Shown: piece after piece, positions 1 through 5,761 of the stretch | Layout of the letters: each line of letters begins with the position of its first letter | How positions within the stretch are numbered: position 1 is the stretch's first letter | NCBI GenBank assembly: GCA_020346805.1 | Contig: CP070790.1 | Coordinates: 2,683,598-2,689,509, forward strand | DNA: 5,912 nucleotides | Origin: Planctomycetota bacterium | Lineage (GTDB): Bacteria; Planctomycetota; Phycisphaerae; UBA1845; PWPN01 | Direction: 5' to 3' | Notes under the pieces: generated by a model | Database searches by the model: none | Seen by the model: the letters and a program-made list of their open reading frames with translations, nothing else | What the model was told of the DNA's origin: nothing | Program-made: the position numbers and the translations under genes

Positions 1-1
1 G

Positions 2-1204
2 GAAATTTCAATAAACTATATGGAATATGGCAACCGGGAATATAACTTTGCTTTCGCCCGCGACATAACCGAACGAGAACATGCGAATGAAGAACTAAGA
101 AAATCAGAGGAAAATTACCGCTCAATCTTTAACGCCGCCAATGACGCCATTTTTGTTCATAATATAGATACCGGGGATATTATTGATGTCAACCAGAGAA
201 TGTGTGACCTGTATGGTTATTCCAGCCAAGAGGTACACCAACTCAATGTGGAAGACCTGAGTTCGGGCCAACCACCTTACACACAAGAATATGCCTTGGA
301 ATTGATCAATAAGGCGGCCGGGGGAGAACCTCAGCTTTTCGAATGGATGGCCAAAGACAAGACCGGCCGGTTGTTTTGGGTTGAAGTCAGCCTCAAGCGT
401 GCCGTAATCGGCGGTACCGCCCGCCTGCTGGCTATCGTCCGTGACGTAACCGAACGCAAACAGGCCGAAGAGGAAATTCGCAAGTTGAATGAAGAACTCG
501 AACAGCGGGTTATCGAGCGCACTGCCGAACTGACCGCCGCCAACAAGGAACTCGAATCCTTCAGCTACTCCGTCTCCCATGACCTCCGCGCCCCCCTGCG
601 GGCCATCAACGGCTTCAGCCAGATTCTGCAAGAAGAACACGCCTCTCGGATCGATAAGCAGGGAAAACATTATCTCAACCGAATAAGATTGGCCGGCCAA
701 CATATGGACGAAATAATCGACGGCCTGCTAATGCTGTCACGCGTAACTCGGGCCAATCTAATGAAACAGGAGGTCGATTTGAGCACCATAGCTAGAACAA
801 TTGCCGATGTACATCAGGAAACAGAACCGGACCGAAAGGTCACCTTTACCATTAAAGAAGAAATTACCGTATATGGAGACAAGAATCTCCTCCAAATTGT
901 CATGGAGAACCTGATCGGCAATGCCTGGAAGTTTACCTCAAAGAAAAAACATGCCAAGATAGAATTCGGCATCATGGAGATTGATAAAAAACAAACATAT
1001 TTCGTAAGAGACAACGGTGAAGGTTTTAATATGGAATACGCCGACAGGCTCTTCAGTTCTTTTTCTCGCCTGCACGGAAAAGATGAGTTTGAAGGGAGCG
1101 GCATCGGACTTGCTACCGTGCAGCGTATCGTCCACCGGCATGGGGGATGTATCTGGGCCAAAAGTGAGCCGGATAAAGGAGCCGTGTTTTATTTCATGCT
1201 TTAG
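2..1204 (+). CDS. PAS-domain sensor histidine kinase, 5'-truncated
   Basis: This is a sensor kinase that autophosphorylates on histidine and would pass the phosphate to a response regulator; no such partner lies in the window. The first ATG in frame is at 20, but the frame is open to the left edge and the residues before that Met (EISINY) continue directly into the last strand of a PAS domain ending in RDITERE. The true start is therefore upstream and this is a partial gene. Numbering from the Met at 20: the end of a first PAS (1-20), a complete second PAS (about 28-148, ending RDVTERK), a coiled-coil linker (about 146-178), a HisKA dimerisation domain with the phospho-acceptor H187 in SVSHDLRAPLR, and a HATPase_c domain with N-box N297/N301, G1 box DNGEGF (331-336) and G2 box GSGIGLA (359-365). 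No membrane segment is visible in this part. All catalytic boxes are intact. The ligand is unknown, and no regulator-receiver domain follows. Confidence 0.95.
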   Translation, partial: EISINYMEYGNREYNFAFARDITEREHANEELRKSEENYRSIFNAANDAIFVHNIDTGDIIDVNQRMCDLYGYSSQEVHQLNVEDLSSGQPPYTQEYALELINKAAGGEPQLFEWMAKDKTGRLFWVEVSLKRAVIGGTARLLAIVRDVTERKQAEEEIRKLNEELEQRVIERTAELTAANKELESFSYSVSHDLRAPLRAINGFSQILQEEHASRIDKQGKHYLNRIRLAGQHMDEIIDGLLMLSRVTRANLMKQEVDLSTIARTIADVHQETEPDRKVTFTIKEEITVYGDKNLLQIVMENLIGNAWKFTSKKKHAKIEFGIMEIDKKQTYFVRDNGEGFNMEYADRLFSSFSRLHGKDEFEGSGIGLATVQRIVHRHGGCIWAKSEPDKGAVFYFML

Positions 1205-1261
1205 ACCATCATACCATACATCAATGCACCGGCCCCCAAGCCTTCACCCAACCACCCCCAC

Positions 1262-1290
1262 TGGAGCCGCCGGCCCATCAGAGCTATAAT
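1262..1290 (+). promoter_or_regulatory. Probable sigma70-type promoter for the lipoprotein esterase
   Basis: A perfect TATAAT -10 box lies at 1285-1290. Seventeen bases upstream is a weak -35 candidate, TGGAGC (1262-1267), which matches TTGACA at three of six positions. Transcription would start near 1297, giving a leader of about 60 nt before the esterase start. The -10 is convincing but the -35 is poor, so an activator may be needed or the match may be chance. Confidence 0.45.
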
Positions 1291-1299
1291 TCTACCGTC

Positions 1300-1328
1300 A
1301 ATGATAAACAGTTAGTGGAATTATCATT
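1300..1328 (+). repeat. 8-bp perfect inverted repeat in the esterase leader
   Basis: AATGATAA (1300-1307) and TTATCATT (1321-1328) are perfect reverse complements separated by 13 bases. The element begins about where transcription should start from the TATAAT at 1285. It could be a DNA operator for a dimeric regulator or an AU-rich stem-loop at the 5' end of the mRNA. There is no T-run after it, so it does not look like a terminator of the upstream kinase gene. Confidence 0.5.
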
Positions 1329-1345
1329 CCGGACTTATTTCGAAA

Positions 1346-1350
1346 AAGGA
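1346..1350 (+). promoter_or_regulatory. Ribosome binding site that fixes the esterase start
   Basis: AAGGA ends six bases before the ATG at 1357. The alternative in-frame GTG at 1315 would lie inside the inverted repeat region and would put 14 extra residues, some charged, before the signal peptide. The ATG at 1357 gives a clean lipoprotein signal sequence, so it is preferred. Confidence 0.75.
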
Positions 1351-1356
1351 ACAAAA

Positions 1357-2349
1357 ATGGTCAAGCATAATCAATGTCTTTTGCATAATGGATTAGCGAT
1401 AATTGCAATACTCTTCGCCGGATGTAGTCTTACCGACACTACCCCTGGTACGAAACCCGACCAGACAATTTCCGGCCCTGAAACCAAGCAGCCCTTAAAA
1501 GCCGACAAACCTACGGCTGAACCGAAAAGAAAGGTTTTACGAAATCTCGAATATGCCCGCGCTGGCCAAAAGTCGCTTCTGTTGGATCTATACCTGCCGA
1601 AAAATCCGGACCAAAAACCGCTGCCGCTTATCGTTTGGGTACATGGCGGGGCATGGAGAAAAGGCAGTAAAAATAATCCCCGGGCCAAGGGATTTACAAC
1701 CCAGGGTTACGCCGTCGCCAGCATCAACTATCGCCTCAGCCAGGATGCAAAATACCCCGCACAAATTCATGACTGCAAGGCCGCCATTCGGTGGCTCAAA
1801 GCAAATGCAAAAAAGTACAATCTCGACCAAAATCGGATCGGTGCATGGGGTTCCTCTGCCGGAGGCCATCTGGTTGCCCTGCTCGGCACAACCGGTGAGG
1901 TGAAGGAACTGGAAGGTGACTTGGGGAATCTCCAATACTCCAGCCGAGTGCAGGCAGTTTGCGACTGGTATGGGCCTACTGATTTCCTACAGGGCGATGC
2001 CCACGCCCTGCCAAACAGCAGGTTTAAACATAGCGCTCCCGATTCACCTTGGTCGCAACTCATCGGCGCCCCTATTATTCAAGAAAACAAAGATAAAATC
2101 GCACTGGCCAATCCCATCAACTTCATCAGCAGCGATGATCCTCCCTTTCTGATCGTGCACGGCAACATGGATGACACTGTTCCATATCATCAGAGTGTAA
2201 TATTTTATGAGGCGCTAAAAAAGGCGGGGGTGGATGTAATATTTCATACAGCCAAAGGTTCCGGCCACGGTTTTAAGGGCCGTAATGCTCAAATCGTATC
2301 CAAGTTGGTATATGAATTCTTCGACAAGCATCTGAAAAAACAAAAGTAA
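1357..2349 (+). CDS. Lipoprotein esterase/lipase of the alpha/beta-hydrolase fold (BD-FAE/acetylesterase-like)
   Basis: A 330-residue serine hydrolase, probably cleaving carboxyl esters such as acetyl or feruloyl groups on carbohydrates; the substrate cannot be read from sequence. Residues 1-22 form a lipoprotein signal peptide with the box LFAG followed by the lipidated C23. Position -3 is Phe, which is less usual than Leu. Serine at +2 would suggest the outer membrane under the E. coli sorting rule. A Pro/Lys/Thr-rich tether follows (about 24-60), then the hydrolase domain. The oxyanion motif HGGAW is at 96-100, the nucleophile S167 in GSSAG (165-169), the likely acid D272 in HGNMDDTVP, and the base H304 in GSGHGF. 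The triad is complete and the length is normal for the family. Stretches such as VCDWYGPTDF resemble planctomycete and verrucomicrobial homologues. It lies 152 bp after the kinase with its own likely promoter, so it is probably monocistronic. A peptidase of the S9 type is a less likely alternative. Confidence 0.9.
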   Translation: MVKHNQCLLHNGLAIIAILFAGCSLTDTTPGTKPDQTISGPETKQPLKADKPTAEPKRKVLRNLEYARAGQKSLLLDLYLPKNPDQKPLPLIVWVHGGAWRKGSKNNPRAKGFTTQGYAVASINYRLSQDAKYPAQIHDCKAAIRWLKANAKKYNLDQNRIGAWGSSAGGHLVALLGTTGEVKELEGDLGNLQYSSRVQAVCDWYGPTDFLQGDAHALPNSRFKHSAPDSPWSQLIGAPIIQENKDKIALANPINFISSDDPPFLIVHGNMDDTVPYHQSVIFYEALKKAGVDVIFHTAKGSGHGFKGRNAQIVSKLVYEFFDKHLKKQK

Positions 2350-2372
2350 CAACCAAAGAGCCGGTTCCAACT

Positions 2373-2388
2373 GTTTGGGTCACCAAAC
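2373..2388 (+). other. Small stem-loop after the esterase (possible weak terminator)
   Basis: GTTTGG (2373-2378) pairs with CCAAAC (2383-2388) around a GTCA loop, and one G-U pair can extend the stem. It lies 23 bases after the esterase stop codon. No T-tract follows, so it is not a standard intrinsic terminator. It may protect the mRNA 3' end or contribute weakly to termination. Confidence 0.3.
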
Positions 2389-2390
2389 GT

Positions 2391-2410
2391 CGGGAGCATA
2401 AATGATCCCG
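2391..2410 (+). repeat. Imperfect inverted repeat CGGGA...TCCCG
   Basis: CGGGA (2391-2395) and TCCCG (2406-2410) are complementary, with a further CA/TG pairing inside after a G-A mismatch. It directly follows the preceding stem-loop and is followed by a pyrimidine-rich, C-dominated stretch (about 2411-2433) that is not a clean T-run. The two hairpins together could form a 3'-end structure for the esterase transcript. The evidence is weak. Confidence 0.25.
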
Positions 2411-2449
2411 CCCAATTCCCCTCTTCCCCCTGTCCGCCGGCAGAGGTGC

Positions 2450-2477
2450 TTGACCGGGCATATCCGGAAGGTATAAT
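2450..2477 (+). promoter_or_regulatory. Strong sigma70-type promoter of the dtxR-feoA-feoB operon
   Basis: The -35 box TTGACC (2450-2455, five of six matches) and a perfect -10 TATAAT (2472-2477) are separated by 16 bp. Transcription should start near 2484, giving a leader of about 70 nt before the regulator gene. The last T of the -10 is also the first base of the palindromic operator, as expected for a promoter controlled by a repressor. Confidence 0.8.
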
Positions 2478-2494
2478 GTTCAGTATAGTGAACA
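2477..2494 (+). promoter_or_regulatory. Palindromic operator, probable site for the DtxR-family repressor
   Basis: TGTTCAGTATAGTGAACA is an 18-bp palindrome with perfect 6-bp arms (TGTTCA/TGAACA) and a TATA centre; only the G-G pair at 2483/2488 breaks the symmetry. It covers the end of the -10 box and the predicted start site, so bound protein would block RNA polymerase. Another half-site-like TGTTGC follows at 2496-2501, and AACA-A-TGTT (2491-2499) is itself a short palindrome, so a second dimer might bind. Assignment to the neighbouring regulator is inferred from position; the sequence differs from the classical C. diphtheriae DtxR box. Confidence 0.7.
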
Positions 2495-2538
2495 ATGTTG
2501 CAGAGATTAAACTTAGTGCCCCTGTAATTCCATCGCCC

Positions 2539-2545
2539 GGAGGTG
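2539..2545 (+). promoter_or_regulatory. Perfect Shine-Dalgarno of the regulator gene
   Basis: GGAGGTG matches the anti-Shine-Dalgarno for seven bases and ends seven bases before the ATG at 2553. This fixes the regulator start and marks the leader as strongly translated when the promoter is open. Confidence 0.85.
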
Positions 2546-2552
2546 TTTTTCG

Positions 2553-3017
2553 ATGGCCGAGGCCCAAAAATCGAACCTCAGCCCCTCTCAGGAGGATTAC
2601 CTGGAGGCCATTTTGGCCCTGATTTCCCAAGCGGGAGTGGCCCGGGTTCGCGACATCGCCAACAAACTTGAGGTGGGCAAATCGGCAGTAACTGCCGCAC
2701 TTAAGCTGCTGTCAAAACGCAAGCTGGTTAACTACGATCCCTATCAGCTTATTACCCTTACCCAGCAGGGACGAAAAGCTGCCGAAGCGGTCGCCAAACG
2801 CCATCGAATACTCAGGCGCTTTCTAATCAATGTCTTAGGACTAAACCAAACCGACGCCGAAAACAATGCCTGCCGAATCGAACACAACGTCGACGACGTG
2901 TTATTACGGAAACTGGACGGGCTTGTGGAATTCATCGAAAACCAACCTCACGGAAAAGGTAAAGAATGGCTCAAAACCTTCAGAAACTTTTGTGCTAAAA
3001 GGAAAACCAGTAAATGA
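2553..3017 (+). CDS. DtxR/MntR-family metal-dependent transcriptional repressor (iron-type)
   Basis: A 154-residue cytoplasmic repressor expected to bind DNA when loaded with Fe(II) or Mn(II). It has an N-terminal winged helix (about 8-72; recognition helix near 43-56, wing near 60-70) and a dimerisation/metal domain (about 73-145). The C-terminal SH3-like domain of full-length DtxR is absent, so it has the two-domain, MntR-like size. Likely ligands, by alignment from memory, are D15 and E18 (in EDYLEAI), H84 (in KRHRIL), and C107, E110 and H111 (in CRIEH). C107 corresponds to the Cys of DtxR/IdeR, whereas D15 corresponds to Asp8 of MntR rather than Met10 of DtxR, giving a mixed set. The ancillary-site Glu83 of DtxR appears to be Arg88 here. 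It is the first gene of the feo operon, overlaps feoA by ATGA, and sits behind a palindromic operator, so self-repression is likely. I infer iron sensing from the Cys and the neighbours. Confidence 0.9.
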   Translation: MAEAQKSNLSPSQEDYLEAILALISQAGVARVRDIANKLEVGKSAVTAALKLLSKRKLVNYDPYQLITLTQQGRKAAEAVAKRHRILRRFLINVLGLNQTDAENNACRIEHNVDDVLLRKLDGLVEFIENQPHGKGKEWLKTFRNFCAKRKTSK

Positions 3018-3274
3018 CCACCACTTTGGCAAACATCAGACCCGGTAATAAAGTTAAAATTGTCCGCATAAGGGGCGTTACTCCCACCATCAGAAGACTG
3101 GCGGACATGGGTGTAGTTCGCAATACGGTGGTCACGGTACAAAGCATTGCACCATTGGGAGACCCAATTGGTATTAAAATACGCGGATACAACCTGGCCC
3201 TGAGAAAGGTTGAGGCTGAAGGTATCGAAGTGCAGGAGATTATCGAACAACCGAGACACCAGGTATCACAATGA
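3014..3274 (+). CDS. feoA: FeoA, ferrous iron transport accessory protein
   Basis: An 86-residue SH3-like cytoplasmic protein that assists FeoB in Fe(II) uptake, probably by contacting its cytoplasmic part; the exact role is still debated. Typical FeoA features are the start LANIRPGNKVKIVRI, the RRLADMGV segment (about 27-34), the APLGDPI turn (46-52) and the closing IRGYNLALRKVEAEGI. The length is normal for the family. The ATG shares ATGA (3014-3017) with the regulator's stop codon, and its own stop shares ATGA (3271-3274) with the feoB start, so translation is probably coupled in both directions. An AAAAGGA sequence (2997-3003) ten bases upstream can serve as its ribosome site. The fold is related to the C-terminal domain that the neighbouring regulator lacks. 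Confidence 0.95.
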   Translation: MTTTLANIRPGNKVKIVRIRGVTPTIRRLADMGVVRNTVVTVQSIAPLGDPIGIKIRGYNLALRKVEAEGIEVQEIIEQPRHQVSQ

Positions 3275-5733
3275 ACAAACCTCATCTAACCATAGCCCTG
3301 GCGGGTAATCCCAATTCCGGAAAAACCACCATCTTCAACGCCATTACCGGATCCCGCCAGCATGTAGGCAATTATCCCGGCGTTACCGTGGAAAAGAAGG
3401 AAGGAACTGCAATCCTGAAGGGCATCAATCTGCGGGTTGTCGACCTACCCGGCACATACAGTCTGACGGCCTACAGCATCGAAGAAATTATCGCCCGTAA
3501 TTTCATAATGGACCAAAACGTTGACGTCGTAATCGATATAATCGATTCGTCCAACCTCGAACGAAATTTATATTTAGCCACTCAATTACTTGAATTTGGC
3601 GTACCCCTGGTGCTGGCATTTAATATGAGCGATATAGCCGAAGCTCGCGGCTACAATATCGACGACAAGAAATTATCTGCATTATTAGGTGTTCCCATTA
3701 TTCACACCATTGCACACAAAGGGATAGGAATACAAAATCTTTTAGCGACCGCGGTTAAAATCGGTCAAGACGGAACTCAGGCAGTGACCAATCAGCGCCA
3801 AATTGATTATGGCCGTGAAATCGAACCACACGTCCAGGAGCTGACAGAAATGCTGACCGATAATCACCGGACCGCACAACAAAACCGGTGGTATGCCATC
3901 AAGCTTCTCGAAAACGACTCTGAAGCCATTAAACATCTTCAAAAAATCACTAATAACAAACTCGAAAATATCCTCGACAAAGCGGAAAAGACTCGGCAAC
4001 ACATTGAAGGCATATGCGGTGATTCACCTGAAATCGTATTGGCGGATCGCCGCTACGGTTTTATATCCGGAGCGTGCACTGAAGCGGTAACTCAATCGGT
4101 GGAGGCCCGACACATCCTCAGTGACCAAATAGACCTGGTCTTAACCAACCGTATTCTAGGTTTGCCCCTTTTTGCCTTGTTGATGTACCTGGTTTTTCAA
4201 CTAACCTTTACTTTGGCCGAACCACCTATGAACTGGATTGAGCACGGATTTGCCTGGCTGAGTCAGGAAATTACAACCTGGTGGCCAAAAGACTCCGAGA
4301 GCGCCCTGAAATCGCTTTTAATCGATGGAGTTATCGGCGGCGTTGGGGGTGTCATCGTATTTCTTCCTAATATTGTCCTGCTATTTTTGTCTATTGCCGT
4401 CCTGGAGGACTCCGGTTACATGGCCCGGGCCGCTTTCATTATGGACCGCTTAATGCATAAAATCGGATTGCACGGCAAAAGTTTTATCCCTATGTTAATC
4501 GGTTTCGGATGCTCGGTACCGGGAATACTGGCCACCCGAACATTGGAAACCCATCGCGATCGTCTGACCACTATGCTGGTCCTGCCCTTGATCAGTTGCG
4601 GTGCACGTTTGCCCATCTATGCTCTGATCATACCCGCCTTCTTCCCAAACCAATGGCGAGCCCCCATGTTATGGATTATTTATACCATCGGTATAGTATT
4701 GGCCATCATCTGCGCTAAGCTGTTACGTTCAACCTTATTCCGGGGAGAAACAATACCTTTCGTGATGGAACTGCCCCCCTATCGACTACCCACGGTCAAG
4801 GGATTATTAATACATATGTGGGATCGCAGCTGGCTGTACTTAAGAAAGGCCGGTACCATCATACTCGGAATCTCAATAATACTCTGGTTCTTAACCACAT
4901 TTCCCAATAAAACGCAATTCGATCAAGACTATTTCTCCCTGAGGGAACAAGCGTTGGCAGACTATTATGCCAAGATCCCCGCCCTAAACGCTTATTTGGG
5001 TTTGAAAGAAGATTCAGACTTGCTTACCCAGGCCCTACAAACTGAAATGAACATGTCAAACAAACAACCAGAATACTATGAAGACAAAAGCAACTTTGCC
5101 GATACTGAAGGTCACAAAAATGCGGTTGTTGACAATCTGAAACAATTTCCGGACTACCAGGCACTGGCTGAATTTCTGAATGCCCTTGATACAGTTATTG
5201 CAATAAACCGGGAACTTGAACAAAACGAAGCCCAGAAGATAGATCCCAAGATTCATGCCGCGGCACTTCACTACCTCGAAAATATCAAGAAACCTCTGGA
5301 TGAACGGTTATTGCAAATCGAAAGATTCAAGCAAACGGAAAAGTTGACTTACAGCGTCGTCGGACGAATCGGCCAAGGCATCGAACCCGTATTACGCCCT
5401 ATGGGCTTCGATTGGCGAATCGGAACCGCCCTGATCGGGGCAATGGCCGCTAAAGAAGTTTTTGTCGCCCAAATGGGAATCGTCTATTCAGTAGGTGAAA
5501 CCAATAAAGAATCCGAAAGCCTTCGAGAACGATTGCGTGAAAACTATACCCCCCTCATCGGCTTCTGCATCATGCTGTTCTGTCTGATTGCCTCACCTTG
5601 CATGGCTACTATCGCGACCACCAGACGAGAAAGTAACTCCTGGAAATGGGCCATATTTCAGTTCTGCAGTCTAACCTTGTTGGCTTACATTCTGACAGTC
5701 GCTGTTTTTCAAATTGGACGATTGGTTATATGA
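3271..5733 (+). CDS. feoB: FeoB, GTP-dependent ferrous iron transporter
   Basis: An 820-residue inner-membrane protein that imports Fe(II). The N-terminal G domain is complete: P-loop GNPNSGKT (12-19), switch region HVGNYPGVTVE with T39, DLPG (58-61), NMSD (118-121) and a G5-like TIAHKG (146-151). A helical GDI-like domain follows (about 175-285). The membrane part begins near 289 with about eight or nine hydrophobic segments. Gate motifs carry the conserved cysteines: C414 in GFGCSVPG, C443 in ISCGARLP, and C777 in SPCMAT. The AAKEVFVAQ segment is at 726-734. Between the segment ending LTTFP (545) and the SVVGRIGQGIEPV block (from 695) is a hydrophilic, acidic, helix-rich insert of about 148 residues, far longer than the corresponding E. 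coli interval. By alternation of segments it should face outward. The gene starts by ATGA overlap with feoA; only a weak ribosome site is visible, so it probably depends on coupling. No frameshift is seen. Confidence 0.97.
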   Translation: MNKPHLTIALAGNPNSGKTTIFNAITGSRQHVGNYPGVTVEKKEGTAILKGINLRVVDLPGTYSLTAYSIEEIIARNFIMDQNVDVVIDIIDSSNLERNLYLATQLLEFGVPLVLAFNMSDIAEARGYNIDDKKLSALLGVPIIHTIAHKGIGIQNLLATAVKIGQDGTQAVTNQRQIDYGREIEPHVQELTEMLTDNHRTAQQNRWYAIKLLENDSEAIKHLQKITNNKLENILDKAEKTRQHIEGICGDSPEIVLADRRYGFISGACTEAVTQSVEARHILSDQIDLVLTNRILGLPLFALLMYLVFQLTFTLAEPPMNWIEHGFAWLSQEITTWWPKDSESALKSLLIDGVIGGVGGVIVFLPNIVLLFLSIAVLEDSGYMARAAFIMDRLMHKIGLHGKSFIPMLIGFGCSVPGILATRTLETHRDRLTTMLVLPLISCGARLPIYALIIPAFFPNQWRAPMLWIIYTIGIVLAIICAKLLRSTLFRGETIPFVMELPPYRLPTVKGLLIHMWDRSWLYLRKAGTIILGISIILWFLTTFPNKTQFDQDYFSLREQALADYYAKIPALNAYLGLKEDSDLLTQALQTEMNMSNKQPEYYEDKSNFADTEGHKNAVVDNLKQFPDYQALAEFLNALDTVIAINRELEQNEAQKIDPKIHAAALHYLENIKKPLDERLLQIERFKQTEKLTYSVVGRIGQGIEPVLRPMGFDWRIGTALIGAMAAKEVFVAQMGIVYSVGETNKESESLRERLRENYTPLIGFCIMLFCLIASPCMATIATTRRESNSWKWAIFQFCSLTLLAYILTVAVFQIGRLVI

Positions 5734-5747
5734 GCAAACTTCAACAT

Positions 5748-5752
5748 AAGGA
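5748..5752 (+). promoter_or_regulatory. Ribosome binding site of the Cys-rich membrane protein gene
   Basis: AAGGA ends nine bases before the ATG at 5762 and lies in the 28-bp gap after the feoB stop. It supports 5762 as a real start in the same transcript. Confidence 0.6.
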
Positions 5753-5761
5753 TCTTGGGAT

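Noticed and set aside
122..703. 193-residue open frame on the minus strand inside the kinase gene
   Set aside because: It lies fully opposite a well-supported kinase coding region with intact catalytic motifs, has no ribosome site I can see, and resembles no family.
1205..1284. C-rich stretch after the kinase gene, considered as a terminator
   Set aside because: CCGGCCC-type segments recur but do not form a clear stem followed by T residues.
1017..1289. 90-residue plus-strand frame overlapping the kinase C-terminus and the intergenic region
   Set aside because: It is out of frame with the conserved HATPase motifs, has no ribosome site and shows low-complexity Pro/Ser/Thr content typical of a shadow frame.
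1315..1356. GTG at 1315 as the esterase start
   Set aside because: It would start within the inverted repeat region, lacks a good ribosome site, and would put 14 extra residues before the lipoprotein signal. ATG 1357 has AAGGA at good spacing.
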